Counted from the first letter of the stretch, positions 47,577 through 57,866 are shown. The stretch is 64,000 bases of DNA from Azospirillaceae bacterium (GCA_028283825.1 JAPWJW010000003.1:2170501-2234500), one strand, 5' to 3'. Notes: generated by a model not told the origin, from the letters alone. Made by a program: numbers and translations.

Positions 47577-49934
47577 CGTCGCCGTCCGGAACACCCCCAT
47601 CCGTGATCGAACCGGGGCTTGAGGTTCCGGAGGCCGGAGGCGTTCCGCCGGCGAAGGTGGGGGCACAGCGGTCCGCCGATGCCGCCGGTGCGGCACGGCG
47701 CCTGCTGGCCCGTCTGCGCGACGTCATGGCCGCCAGCGGTTCCGCCCAGGCACGGCTGGACAAGATCGTCATGCTGATCGCGGCGGAGATGGGGGCGGAC
47801 GTCTGTTCCTGCTACGTCATGCGCGCGGGCGAGGTGCTGGAACTGTTCGCCACCATCGGCCTGAACCCCGACGCCGTGCACAAGACGCGGCTGCGGGTGG
47901 GTGAGGGGCTGGTGGGCGACATCGCCGCCCACGCCCGGCCGGTGGCGCTGGCCAATGCGCCCAGCCATCCCAATTTCGCCTACCGTCCGGAAACGGGCGA
48001 AGACCCGTTCGACAGCTTCATGGGCGTGCCCATCCTGCGCGGCGGCCGGGTGCGCGGCGTGCTGGCCATCCAGCACATCGCCCGCCGCGCCTATGAAGAG
48101 CAGGACGTGGAGACGCTGGAAACCATCGGCATGGTGGTGGCCGAACTGGTGGGCCACGGGCGAGCTGGTGGACAACCGCGAACTGCAGGTCGCCAACGAC
48201 CTGGTGCTGCTGCCCTCACGCCTGGATGGCGTCAGCCTGAACCGGGGCGTGTCCATGGGCGTGGCCGTGCTGCACCGGCCGCAGCTGACCATCCGCCAGA
48301 TGGTGGCCGACGATCCCGAGCTGGAACTGCGCCGCCTGCGCGAGGCGGTGGACAGCATGCATTCCGCCATCGACCGCCTGCTGATCCTGTCGGGCGACTC
48401 GGGCGGTGAGCATCATGAGATCATCGAAACCTACCGCATGTTCGCGACCGATCGCGGCTGGCTGTCCCGCATCCGCGAGGCCATCCGCACCGGCCTGACG
48501 GCGGAAGCCGCGGTGCAGCAGGTGCAGAACGACAACCGCGCCCGCATGGCGTCGGTGACCGACAGCTACATCCGCGAACGCCAGCTGGACCTGGACGACA
48601 TCACCAACCGCCTGCTGCAGCACCTGGCCGGCCGCCAGGACAAGGCGGACGGGGGCACCCTGCCGGATGAGTTCATCCTGGTGGCCCGCAATTTGGGCCC
48701 CGCCGAATTGTTGGACTATGACCGGTCGCGCCTGCGCGGCCTAGTGCTGGAGGAGGGGTCGGCCTACAGCCACGTGGCCATCGTCGCCCGCGCTCTGGAC
48801 ATCCCCGTGGTGGGGCAATGCACCGGGGTGCTGAGCCGGGTGGACCCGCTGGACTTCGTCATCGTCGATGGCGACCACGGCCAGGTCTTCGTGCGACCGG
48901 CGGAAGACATCACCGAGGCTTTCCTGAAAAGCATGGAGGTGGGGGAGGAGCGCAAGCGCGAGTTCGCCGCCAACCGGCTGCTGGAATCGGTGACGCGCGA
49001 CGGCGTGCCCGTGCGCATGATGCTGAACGCCGGCCTGCTGATCGACCTGCCGCATCTGCATGCCACCGGCGCCGACGGCATCGGCCTCTACCGCACCGAA
49101 ATTCCCTTCATGGTGCGCCACACCTATCCCGACACCGCGGTCCAGAAGGAAACCTACGCCAAGGTGCTGGACGAGGCGGGAGACATGCCCGTCACCTTCC
49201 GCACCCTGGACGTGGGTGGGGACAAGACGCTGCCCTACTTCCCCGATCTGGGGGAGGAGAACCCGGCCCTGGGCTGGCGCGCCATCCGCATCGGCCTGGA
49301 CCGCCCGGCCATGCTGCGCAAGCAGTTGCGGGCGATGCTGTGGGCGGCATCGGGTCGCGATCTGCGCCTGATGTTCCCCATGGTGGCGGAGGTGTCGGAA
49401 TTCATCCGCGCCCGGCGCGTGCTGGACCTGGAATTGCGCCGCCTGGACCAGGACGGCGTGGCCCCTCCGCGCAGCCTGCAGGTGGGCGTGATGATGGAGG
49501 TGCCGGCCCTGCTGTTCCAGCTGGACGCCCTGCTGCCCCTGATCGACTTCATGTCCGTCGGTTCCAACGACCTGCTGCAGTATTTGTTCGCCAGCGACCG
49601 CGGCAATCCCATGCTGAACAACCGCTATGACCTGCTGTCGCCGGCCATGTTGTCGGTGATGCGCATGCTGGTGCGGCGCTGCGACGCCGCCGGTGTCCAG
49701 CTGTCGCTGTGCGGTGAGATGGCCAGCCGGCCGCTGGACGCCATGGCCCTGCTGGGCTGCGGCTTCCGTACCCTGTCGATGAGCCCGTCGGCCTTCGGCG
49801 AGGTCAAGACCATGATCCGTTCGCTGGACGTGAGCATGCTGCAACCCTTCCTGGACAGCCTGCTGGACCGGGCGGACCGATCCTTGCGCCTGCACCTGCT
49901 GGCCTTCGCCCGCGATCACGGCATCCGAATCTGA
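47573..49934 (+). pseudogene. ptsP: PEP-protein phosphotransferase PtsP (EI-Ntr), frameshifted
   Basis: Enzyme I of the nitrogen phosphotransferase system. From a GTG at 47573, an N-terminal GAF domain (about residues 50-195: DVCSCYVMRAGEVLELFATIGL, FMGVPILRGGRVRGVLAIQHI) runs to GMVVAELVGHG. The frame then shifts and the EI part continues in another frame from ELVDNRELQVAND to the end (active-site region SAYSHVAIVARAL, the PEP site with SVGSNDLLQYLFASDRGN and SLCGEMASRP). A single extra G in the GGG at 48158-48160 explains it: without it the protein is 786 residues. A sequencing error is possible, but as given the gene is broken. Confidence 0.9.
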
Positions 49935-50071
49935 CGCCTGTCCCCTTCACGGTTGTGCTGAATCGGGCGCGCACCATCACAAGGCGGGCGGCATGTGGTC
50001 ACAGGCTGTTGCAGCATTTCCTGCGGATGGGCTAGCCTTGCCGCCGCTGAACCAGTGGTTGAGGATAGGCG

Positions 50072-50794
50072 TTGACCGAAATCACGGCCCTGGGCCGACG
50101 GACTTTGCACGGCGAGATCGTTGCCGCCATACGCGACATGATCGTTAGCGGCAAGCTGGAGCCGGGTCAGAAGATTCCGGAAAAGGAACTCTGCGTACAA
50201 CTCGAAATCTCCCGCACCCCTTTGCGGGAGGCGCTGAAGGCGCTGGCCGCCGAGGGTGTCATTGAACTGCTGCCCCAGCGCGGCGCCCGCGTCGCCGTCC
50301 TGACCGATGAGGAACTGGACGAGCTGTTCCCCATCATCGGCAGCATGGAGGCGCTGGCCGGCGAACTGGCCTGCCAGCACATGACGGCAGCCCAGCTGGA
50401 AGCGATCACGGCGATGCATCACCAGATGATCGTCGCCTATGGGAACGAGGACCGGCTGGAATACGGCCGCCTGAACCGCGCCATCCACTTCGCCATCTTC
50501 GAGGCGGCGGGCAACCGTTCCCTGTTGGCGCTGTACAGGAACCTGGAACAGCGCATCTGGAACATCCGTCATACGGCGCGCAAGCAACCGACGGATTGGC
50601 GCCAGGCCCTTCTGGACCATGATGAGATCATGGGCGCGTTGGCGGCCCGCGACGGCCAGCGCCTGGCCGGCATCCTGCGCCGGCATGTCGGCCACACCGC
50701 TGACTCGGTGCGCAGTTCCATCAGCGACCTGGTGGAACGCGGCATGGTCGATGCCAAGGGCCGGGCCGCGGCCTTGGGCCAGAAGGTCGGCTGA
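50072..50794 (+). CDS. GntR-family transcriptional regulator (FCD subfamily)
   Basis: 240 residues from a TTG at 50072 preceded by GAGGATAGG. N-terminal winged-helix GntR domain (LHGEIVAAIRDMIVSGKLEPGQKIPEKELCVQLEISRTPLREALKALAAEGVIELLPQRGARV) and C-terminal FCD effector domain with helices carrying probable metal-binding residues (DEIMGALAARDGQRLAGILRRHV). It is 407 bp upstream of the dehydrogenase operon on the same strand, so it may regulate that operon. The effector, probably an organic acid, is unknown. Confidence 0.9.
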   Translation: MTEITALGRRTLHGEIVAAIRDMIVSGKLEPGQKIPEKELCVQLEISRTPLREALKALAAEGVIELLPQRGARVAVLTDEELDELFPIIGSMEALAGELACQHMTAAQLEAITAMHHQMIVAYGNEDRLEYGRLNRAIHFAIFEAAGNRSLLALYRNLEQRIWNIRHTARKQPTDWRQALLDHDEIMGALAARDGQRLAGILRRHVGHTADSVRSSISDLVERGMVDAKGRAAALGQKVG

Positions 50795-51201
50795 GGCCGA
50801 AACCCAGCACAACCATAAGGTTAGGGTGCCGGCGGCGCCGCCCGGGTGTAAAATATGCCCAAGGGCCGACTTTCAAAACCGCCCCGCCATCATGATAGAC
50901 TGACATCGCTTCGGTCCCGGGAACGATTCCGCCTTCATGTCCGTTACGGCATGGCGCCGCCCCGCTGGCGTGGACCTTCAGTCCGGCTGGAATCGTTGTC
51001 CCCCATAAATGAATTCATTATTCATTTCGGTTGACGTGCGTTGGGCTAATCGTTCAGCATCCCGCCTGTTTCGATCCGGCGTCCCCGCCGGAAGGGTGTT
51101 TCCACCTCATCGATCAAGCCCGCCTGCCGACCAAAAACGTGCCGACCCAAGAAACGCGCCGCCCCCCGCATCGGGCAGGCGCAATTGAGACGGAAGAACC
51201 C
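50795..51201. other. Intergenic region upstream of the dehydrogenase operon
   Basis: 407 bp without a gene. It includes a low-GC segment around 51005-51028 with the palindrome AATGAATTCATT (51008-51019) and a further ATTCATTT. It may be the operator region of the GntR regulator. Confidence 0.45.
51008..51027. promoter_or_regulatory. AATGAATTCATT palindrome with adjacent ATTCATT half-site
   Basis: A perfect 12-bp palindrome followed directly by ATTCATTT, in an otherwise GC-rich setting, about 175-195 bp before the dehydrogenase start codon. Candidate operator; unproven. Confidence 0.4.
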
Positions 51202-51921
51202 ATGTCCAAGACACCCGCCAAGCCGGGCGATGCCCTGTCGTCGCGGCGCAGCCTGCTGAAGGGCTTCTCGCTGCTGCCCATCGCGGCCTCCTCGCTTGCC
51301 ACCGCCGCCGTGGCCGCCGCCCCGCAAGACGCACCCGCCGGCGGCTACAAGCCCAGCTTCTTCAACGCCGACGAATGGGCCTTTGTCGTGGCCGCCTGCG
51401 ACCGCCTGATCCCGCATGACGAGGTCGGGCCTGGCGCGGTCGAACTGGGCGTGCCGGAGTTTCTGGACCGCCACATGCAGACCTCCTACGCCGCCGGCGG
51501 CATCTGGTACATGCAGGGTCCCTTCCTGGAGGCGCCGGCGGAGTTCGGCTACCAGGGGCGCCTGGTCCTGCGCGACATCATCCGCGTCGGCATCAGGGCG
51601 GTGGACGACTACGCCCGCGCCACCTTCGGCGGCAAGACGTTCGCTGGCCTGGAACACGCCGATCAGGAAACGGTGCTGAAGGGGCTGGAGAAGGGCGACA
51701 TCAAACTGGACGCCATCCCGGCCAAGACTTTCTTCACCTATTTCCTGGGTGAGGTGCGCAACGGTTATTTCAGCGACCCCAAGCATGGCGGCAATCGCGG
51801 CATGGGCTCGTGGAAGATGATCGGCTATCCCGGCATGCGCGCCGACTATTCCGATTGGGTGGAGGTGCGGGACAAGCCCTATCCCCTTCCGCCCGTTGAC
51901 CTTTCCGGACGCAGGGGCTGA
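51202..51921 (+). CDS. Gluconate 2-dehydrogenase-like gamma (subunit 3) protein
   Basis: 239 residues from the ATG at 51202, preceded by GGAAGAA. The N-terminal twin-arginine motif SSRRSLLKGF and a hydrophobic stretch (LLPIAASSLATAAVAAA) indicate Tat export. The mature part (FFNADEWAFVVAACDRLIPHDEVGPGAVELGVPEFLDRHM) is the gluconate 2-dehydrogenase subunit 3 family. It is first in a three-gene operon with the flavoprotein and the cytochrome, and probably carries the folded flavoprotein subunit to the periplasm. The substrate is inferred from the family only. Confidence 0.9.
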   Translation: MSKTPAKPGDALSSRRSLLKGFSLLPIAASSLATAAVAAAPQDAPAGGYKPSFFNADEWAFVVAACDRLIPHDEVGPGAVELGVPEFLDRHMQTSYAAGGIWYMQGPFLEAPAEFGYQGRLVLRDIIRVGIRAVDDYARATFGGKTFAGLEHADQETVLKGLEKGDIKLDAIPAKTFFTYFLGEVRNGYFSDPKHGGNRGMGSWKMIGYPGMRADYSDWVEVRDKPYPLPPVDLSGRRG

Positions 51922-51925
51922 ACCC

Positions 51926-53701
51926 ATGGCCATCGTTAAGCAGGAAGTCGACGCCGTCATCGTCGGCATGGGTTGGACCGGCGCCATCATGGCGAAGGAA
52001 CTGACGGAAGCGGGCCTGAAGGTCGTGGCGCTGGAACGCGGTCCCGACCGCGATACGCAGCCGGACTTCGCCTATCCGCAGGTAGTGGATGAGCTTGAGG
52101 GCTCCGTCCACCGCAAGTACCTGCAAAGCCTGGCGCAGGAAACCGTCACCATCCGCCACGGCATCAAGGACACGGCGGTACCCTACCGCCAGATGGGCTC
52201 GTTCAAGCCGGGCACCGGCGTGGGCGGTGCGGGTTCGCACTGGTCGGGCTGCCAGTTCCGGGCGTTGCCGGAGGATTTCAGCGTCCGGTCGAACATGGTG
52301 CAGAAGTACGGTGCCAAGTTCCTGCCCGAAGACATGACCATCCAGGACTACCCCGTCACCTATGACGAGCTGGAACCGCATTTCGACCGGTTCGAGTATG
52401 TCTGTGGCACCTCCGGCAAGGCCGGTGTGCTGAACGGCCAGAAGGTGGCGGGTGGCAACCCGTTCGAAGGGTCGCGGTCGCGCGACTTCCCCCTGCCGCC
52501 CACCCGGAATTACCTGGGGGCGGAGCTGTTCTACAAGGCGGCGCGCGAGTCGGGTTACAACCCCTATCCCATCCCGGCGGCCAACGCCTCGGCATCCTAC
52601 GTCAACCCGTACGGCTGCCAGATGGGCCCCTGTAATTTCTGCGGTTTCTGCAGTGACTACGGCTGCCTGAACTATTCCAAGTCCAGCCCCAACGTGAACA
52701 TCCTGCCGGCCCTGCGGCAGGACAAGAATTTCGAGCTGCGCACCCTGGCGCAGGTGCTGAAGGTCAATCTGGACAGCACCGGCAAGAAGGCCACCGGCGT
52801 CACCTACCTGGACGCCCAAGGGCGGGAGACGGAACAGCCGGCCGGCCTGGTGCTGCTGTGCGCCTTCTCCCTCTACAACGTGCACCTGATGCTGCTGTCG
52901 GGCATCGGCAAGGCTTATGACCCGGTCAGCAACACCGGCACCATCGGCCGCAATTATTCCTACCAGAACCTGAACCGGGTGAACCTGTTCTTCGGCAAGG
53001 ACGTGCAGGCCAACGGCTTCATCGGCATCGGCGGCGGTGGCGCCGTGATCGACGATCTGAACGGCAACCAGCTGGACAACCCCAAGGCCGGTTTCGTCGG
53101 CGGCGGCGTCATCTGGGCGCGCCAGCCCGGCAACGGCCCGGTCCGCGGCGTCGCCGTGCCGCCGGGCACCCCGCAATGGGGCACCAAGTGGAAGCAGGCG
53201 GTCACCGACAACTTCCGCCATTCCTTCTATTACGAGGTCCAGGGATCGTGCATGTCCTACCGGGACAGCTACCTGGACCTGGACCCGACCTACAAGGACG
53301 CCTTCGGCCGGCCGCTGCTGCGCATGACCTTCAACTGGCATGACAATGAAATCGCCGGTTCGCAGTTCCTGGTGGGCAGGGCGCTGGACATGGTGAAGTC
53401 GCTGAACCCCCTGGCCGCCAAGGGCGACGCCAAGAAGGCGGGCGAGAAGTACAACATCACCAACTACCAGAGCACCCACACCTGCGGCGGCGCCATCATG
53501 GGCGCCGATCCCAAGACCTCGGCGCTGAACCGCTATCTCCAGTCCTGGGACGTGCCCAACGTGTTCGCGCCGGGCGCCAACGCCTTCCCGCAGAACAACG
53601 GCTACAACCCCACCGGCATGGTGGGCGCGCTGACCTACTGGGCGGCCAAGGCGATCCGGGAGCAGTACCTGAAAAACCCCGGCGCCCTGGTCAAGGCGTG
53701 A
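51926..53701 (+). CDS. GMC-type flavoprotein, gluconate 2-dehydrogenase alpha-like subunit
   Basis: 591-residue FAD oxidoreductase from the ATG at 51926. FAD-binding motif VIVGMGWTGAIMAKELTEAGLKVVALERG. A Cys-rich insert GCQMGPCNFCGFCSDYGC is the iron-sulfur cluster type seen in this family, and the GMC C-terminus is HTCGGAIMGADPKTSALNRYLQSWDVPNVFAPGANAFPQNNGYNPTGMVGALTYWAA. No signal of its own, fitting export with the Tat-tagged small subunit. It starts 4 bp after the preceding stop. Gluconate, glucose, or a related sugar or acid may be the substrate. Confidence 0.9.
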   Translation: MAIVKQEVDAVIVGMGWTGAIMAKELTEAGLKVVALERGPDRDTQPDFAYPQVVDELEGSVHRKYLQSLAQETVTIRHGIKDTAVPYRQMGSFKPGTGVGGAGSHWSGCQFRALPEDFSVRSNMVQKYGAKFLPEDMTIQDYPVTYDELEPHFDRFEYVCGTSGKAGVLNGQKVAGGNPFEGSRSRDFPLPPTRNYLGAELFYKAARESGYNPYPIPAANASASYVNPYGCQMGPCNFCGFCSDYGCLNYSKSSPNVNILPALRQDKNFELRTLAQVLKVNLDSTGKKATGVTYLDAQGRETEQPAGLVLLCAFSLYNVHLMLLSGIGKAYDPVSNTGTIGRNYSYQNLNRVNLFFGKDVQANGFIGIGGGGAVIDDLNGNQLDNPKAGFVGGGVIWARQPGNGPVRGVAVPPGTPQWGTKWKQAVTDNFRHSFYYEVQGSCMSYRDSYLDLDPTYKDAFGRPLLRMTFNWHDNEIAGSQFLVGRALDMVKSLNPLAAKGDAKKAGEKYNITNYQSTHTCGGAIMGADPKTSALNRYLQSWDVPNVFAPGANAFPQNNGYNPTGMVGALTYWAAKAIREQYLKNPGALVKA

Positions 53702-53711
53702 GGAACCGGCC

Positions 53712-55046
53712 ATGACGATGAAAAAGATCATCCTGTCGGTTGCCGCCCTCGCTGTCGTCGCGGGGGCCGCCGCCGTTACCTACGCCTACCTGCCGACGAC
53801 GACGCGGGCCATCACCCTGGCGCCCGCCCTGGACGACGCCCAGGCGGTCGAGCGAGGCCGCTACATCGCCACGGCGTCGGACTGTGCCGCCTGCCATACG
53901 GCACCCGGCGGCAAGCCCTTCGCCGGCGGCCTGCCGTTCGCCACCCCCATCGGCACCATCCGCTCCACCAACATCACGCCGGACGCGGACACTGGCTTGG
54001 GCCATTACACCCTGGCGGATTTCGACCGCGCGCTGCGCCACGGCATCGCCAAGAATGGCGACACCCTCTATCCGGCCATGCCCTATCCGTCCTACGCCCA
54101 CCTGACGGACCAGGATGTGACCGACCTCTACGCCTACATGATGAAGGGCGTGGAGCCGGTGAAGCAGGCCAACCAGGCCGGCGACATCCCCTTCCCGCTG
54201 TCCATGCGCTGGCCGCTGGCCATCTGGCGCAAGACGTTTGCACCCAATGCCGACCAGCCGCTGTTCGACGCCGCGCGCTATACGGATCCTGAGGTCGCGC
54301 GCGGCGCCTATCTGGTGCAGGGCCCCGGCCATTGCGGCGCCTGTCACACGCCCCGTTCCCCCACCTTGAATGAGAAGGGCCTGGACGACCGCTCGCCCGA
54401 TTATCTGGCCGGCGGCCAGGTGATCGACGGCTGGTACGCCGTCAACCTGCGCAGCAACAAGGCCGAGGGTCTGGGGAACTGGAGCCGGGACGACATCGTC
54501 GCCACGCTGACCACCGGCCGCAACCCGCACCACGCCGTGACCGGCGCGCCCATGGCCGACGTCGTCCGCCTCAGCATGCAGAAGCTGAATGACGCCGATG
54601 TCCAGGCCATCGCGGCCTACCTGAAGACCCTGGCGCCGGCAGCCCATGAGGATGCCAGGTTCACCGGCAACGATGCCACCACGCCGGCCCTGCTGGCGGG
54701 CCAGGATCTGGGCCGGGGCGAGGAGATCTACGTCGATAGCTGCTCCGCCTGTCACAAGTCGAACGGCCAGGGCAATCCCAACGCCTTCCCGGCGCTGGCC
54801 AACAACCCGTCGGTGCTGTCGCCCGAACCGGTGACGGTGATCCGCGCGGTGCTGTTCGGCACGGCCATGCCGGCCACCGAAAAGCGGCCGTCCAACCTGG
54901 GCATGCCCGGGTTCGCCCTCCGCTATTCGGATGATGAGGTGGCGGCACTGGTGACCTTCCTGCGCAAGAGCTGGGGTAACGAGGCGGCCCCGGTGACCGC
55001 CGCCCAGGTGCGGGACGTCCGCGCCCATCCCCCCGAGGCCCACTAA
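53712..55046 (+). CDS. Triheme cytochrome c subunit of the dehydrogenase
   Basis: 444 residues with an N-terminal signal anchor (MKKIILSVAALAVVAGAAAVTYAYL). GAGGAA lies 7 bases before the start. Three CXXCH heme motifs are present: CAACH (in ASDCAACHTAPGG), CGACH (GHCGACHTPRSP) and CSACH (SCSACHKSNGQGN). It passes electrons from the flavoprotein to the respiratory chain. The triheme arrangement matches gluconate 2-dehydrogenase and alcohol dehydrogenase cytochrome subunits. Third gene of the operon. Confidence 0.93.
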   Translation: MTMKKIILSVAALAVVAGAAAVTYAYLPTTTRAITLAPALDDAQAVERGRYIATASDCAACHTAPGGKPFAGGLPFATPIGTIRSTNITPDADTGLGHYTLADFDRALRHGIAKNGDTLYPAMPYPSYAHLTDQDVTDLYAYMMKGVEPVKQANQAGDIPFPLSMRWPLAIWRKTFAPNADQPLFDAARYTDPEVARGAYLVQGPGHCGACHTPRSPTLNEKGLDDRSPDYLAGGQVIDGWYAVNLRSNKAEGLGNWSRDDIVATLTTGRNPHHAVTGAPMADVVRLSMQKLNDADVQAIAAYLKTLAPAAHEDARFTGNDATTPALLAGQDLGRGEEIYVDSCSACHKSNGQGNPNAFPALANNPSVLSPEPVTVIRAVLFGTAMPATEKRPSNLGMPGFALRYSDDEVAALVTFLRKSWGNEAAPVTAAQVRDVRAHPPEAH

Positions 55047-55205
55047 GCACAGGGTTTCGATCCGCAGTTCCGACAAGGTGTGACGGCGGCGCAGTTGCGG
55101 CGCCGTCACGCGCTTGATAAGACTCCGCGCGATATCGTCGTCGGCATAACAGGTTAACCGGCGGTTGGGATAATTCGCGCGCCGATGGGCGCTGGGGCTG
55201 CCGTC

Positions 55206-56387
55206 ATGACTGAACGCCGCGACCGTTACCGGGACATGATCGACGCCAACCGGGGGGCGGGGGAGCCCCCGGCCCCGCGCGAAACCGTGGGCGACATCCT
55301 GCGCATGCGGCGCGAGGAACTGGGCTACGACCTGACCGGTGTGGCCAACGTCCTGCGCATCCGCCGCCCTTATCTTGAAGCCATTGAGGACGGCCGTTAC
55401 GGCGATCTGCCGGGCCAGGCCTACATCCTGGGTTTCCTGCGCAGCTACGCCGACCTGCTGGGCATCGATTCGGGCGACCTGATCAACCGTTTCAAGGATG
55501 AGACGGCGGGCCATGTCCGCCCGGCCGAGCTGTACCTGCCCATCCCGGTCAGTGAGAACCGCGTGCCCAGCGGCCTGCTGCTGGTGGGGGCCGCCGTGCT
55601 GGCGGCCGTGCTCTACGGCGGCTGGTACCTCTATTCCTCCGCCGACCGCAGCGCCCTGGACCTGGTGCCCAAGCTGCCCGAGCGGCTGGCCCACCTGACC
55701 AGCAGCAGCGACCAGGCCCCGCCGCCGGCGGGTGTGCTGCCGGCGCCCGAGGTGCAGGCGCTGCTGAACCAGGCGCAGCCGACCGCACCCGAGGTGGGGG
55801 CCGCCCCCGACGCCTCATCCCCCCTGGCCGATGCCGTGCCGGGTCCCGTGCCCCAGGCGCAGCCGCCGGTGAGCGCGCCGGCGACTCCGGTGCCCGCCGC
55901 CCCCGGCAAGGCGCCCGCCGCGGCCCCGCCCGCCGCCCAGGCCCTGGCGTCCGAGGCACCGGAGGAAGAGGCGCCGGCCATGCCCGACCTGGGCCAGCCC
56001 CGGCCTGTGCCCGCCGACGGCGACAGCGCCGCCGCCGATACCTCCATGCGGCCTGACACCACGGCACCGGATCCCAACGCCGCCGCCACGCCGGCCAAGG
56101 GCCGCGTCTTTGGCCAGACCGGCCCGGCGCGGGTGGTGGTGCGCGCCACGGATGAGACCTGGATCCAGGTGCGCGACGCCAAGGGCACGCTGTGGGCGTC
56201 CCGCGTGCTGCACCCGGGCGACAGCTTCCGCGCGCCCGACGTGCCGGGCCTGTCGCTGGAAACCGGCAACGCCGGCGGCCTGGTCATCAGCCTGGACGGC
56301 AAGGACCTGCCGGTGCTGGGCAACAAGGGTCAGGTGGTGCGCAGCTATCCCCTGCAGGCCGACGATCTGCAGGCCCGGGCGCACTGA
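55206..56387 (+). CDS. rodZ: Helix-turn-helix membrane protein, RodZ-like
   Basis: 393 residues from the ATG at 55206 (an earlier ATG at 55185 is possible). N-terminal HTH_25 domain (TVGDILRMRREELGYDLTGVANVLRIRRPYLEAIEDGRYGDLPGQAYILGFLRSYADLLG), one membrane helix (GLLLVGAAVLAAVLYGGWYLY), a long Pro/Ala-rich periplasmic linker and a C-terminal DUF4115 domain (RVVVRATDETWIQVRDAKGTLWASRVLHPGDSFRAPDVPGLSLETGNAGGLVISLDG). This is the RodZ architecture, a partner of MreB in cell shape. Location before ispG is common in alphaproteobacteria. Many annotations call such proteins simply HTH/DUF4115. Confidence 0.9.
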   Translation: MTERRDRYRDMIDANRGAGEPPAPRETVGDILRMRREELGYDLTGVANVLRIRRPYLEAIEDGRYGDLPGQAYILGFLRSYADLLGIDSGDLINRFKDETAGHVRPAELYLPIPVSENRVPSGLLLVGAAVLAAVLYGGWYLYSSADRSALDLVPKLPERLAHLTSSSDQAPPPAGVLPAPEVQALLNQAQPTAPEVGAAPDASSPLADAVPGPVPQAQPPVSAPATPVPAAPGKAPAAAPPAAQALASEAPEEEAPAMPDLGQPRPVPADGDSAAADTSMRPDTTAPDPNAAATPAKGRVFGQTGPARVVVRATDETWIQVRDAKGTLWASRVLHPGDSFRAPDVPGLSLETGNAGGLVISLDGKDLPVLGNKGQVVRSYPLQADDLQARAH

Positions 56388-56575
56388 CGGCGATCGATTC
56401 GGCCGGTTGTGCCATTGGCAAACCGGTTCGGCTGGTGAATTATCTGGATTGCGTTACCAGATAAATCGGGACGCCCCGCGACCGGCGCGCCCATGACCTG
56501 TGTGATGGGCTCTTGATCCCGGGGCCCGACGACAGCACTTTACGATCAAAATTCCCGCATGAGGCAAGTTCCGCC

Positions 56576-57727
56576 ATGACGACCTCCCATCGCGCGTATC
56601 GCCAGATCCTGCGCCGGACCTCACGACAGATCCGCGTCGGCAACGTTCTGGTTGGTGGCGATGCGCCGATCTCCGTCCAGACCATGACCAACACCCTGAC
56701 GGCCGACGCCCAGGCGACCATCGCCCAGGTGCTGCGCGCCGAAGAGGCCGGCGCCGACCTGGTCCGCGTGTCCTGCCCCGATGAGGAGTCGACGGCGGCA
56801 CTGAAGGAGATCGTGAAGGCGGTGAACGTGCCCATCGTGGCCGACATCCACTTCCACTATAAGCGCGCCATCGAGGCTGCAGAGGCGGGTGCGGCCTGCC
56901 TGCGCATCAACCCCGGCAACATCGGCAGTGCCGACCGCGTGCGTGAGGTGGTGCAGGCCGCCAAGGACCACGGTTGCGCCATGCGCATCGGCGTCAACGC
57001 CGGCTCGCTGGAACGTGAACTGCTGGAAAAGTATGGCGAGCCCTGCCCGGAAGCCCTGGTGGAAAGCGCGCTGACCCACGCCAAGATCCTGGAAGACCAT
57101 GACTTCCGGGAGTTCAAGATTTCCGTGAAGGCGTCGGACGTCTTCCTGGCGGTGGCCGCCTACCAGGGCTTGTCGGAGGCCTGCGACTATCCCCTGCACA
57201 TCGGCATCACCGAGGCGGGCGGCTTGCGCGCCGGCACGGTGAAGTCGTCCATCGGTCTCGGCATGCTGCTGTGGTCGGGCATCGGTGACACCATCCGTGT
57301 GTCGCTGTCCGCCCCCCCGGAGGAAGAGGTCAAGGTCGGCTTCGAAATGCTGAAGTCGCTGGGCCTGCGCCGCCGCGGCGTCACCGTCATTTCCTGCCCG
57401 TCCTGCGCCCGCCAGCAGTTCGACGTCATCAAGACGGTCGAGGTGCTGGAAGAGCGTCTGGCCCACATCACCACCCCCATGACCGTGTCGGTCATCGGCT
57501 GCGTGGTGAACGGCCCGGGTGAGGCGACCATGACCGACATCGGCTTCACCGGTGGTGGCAAGGGCGTGCACCAGGTGTTCCTGGCCGGCCAGCCGGCCCA
57601 CCGCCTGAAGGATGGCGCCATCGTCGATCACCTGGTGTCGCTGGTCGAAAAGAAGGCCGCCGAGATCCAGGCCGAAACCGCTGCCGCGAAGGCTGCGGAA
57701 GACGCCGCCGCCGCGGCCGCCGAGTAG
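56576..57727 (+). CDS. ispG: 4-hydroxy-3-methylbut-2-enyl diphosphate synthase IspG
   Basis: Fe-S enzyme of the MEP isoprenoid pathway. 383 residues from the ATG at 56576 ([40 protein letters not shown]). The [4Fe-4S] ligands lie in [13 protein letters not shown] and [42 protein letters not shown] is conserved. The C-terminus has an Ala/Glu extension. Repeat copy 9 follows. Confidence 0.95.
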   Translation: MTTSHRAYRQILRRTSRQIRVGNVLVGGDAPISVQTMTNTLTADAQATIAQVLRAEEAGADLVRVSCPDEESTAALKEIVKAVNVPIVADIHFHYKRAIEAAEAGAACLRINPGNIGSADRVREVVQAAKDHGCAMRIGVNAGSLERELLEKYGEPCPEALVESALTHAKILEDHDFREFKISVKASDVFLAVAAYQGLSEACDYPLHIGITEAGGLRAGTVKSSIGLGMLLWSGIGDTIRVSLSAPPEEEVKVGFEMLKSLGLRRRGVTVISCPSCARQQFDVIKTVEVLEERLAHITTPMTVSVIGCVVNGPGEATMTDIGFTGGGKGVHQVFLAGQPAHRLKDGAIVDHLVSLVEKKAAEIQAETAAAKAAEDAAAAAAE

Positions 57728-57736
57728 AGAAATGCC

Positions 57737-57866
57737 AGCGGCATGAGGACTTGCCTCATGCCGCTGTAGGCCCCGACCGGGGCCGCCGGAGCTTTCCGGG
57801 AAGCGTAGCGGACTGGAAAGCGAGGAAGCCCCAAGCCGCCGGATGGCGGCGCCCGGCGCTTGAGGG
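57737..57866 (+). repeat. Dispersed structured intergenic repeat, copy 9 (best-preserved)
   Basis: Full copy between ispG and prfA. Stem 1 is AGCGGCATGAGG / CCTCATGCCGCT, stem 2 GGCCCCG-AC-CGGGGCC, stem 3 GCTTTCC / GGAAAGC, stem 4 CCGCC-GGAT-GGCGG, then CGCCCGGCGCTTGAGGG. Confidence 0.9.
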
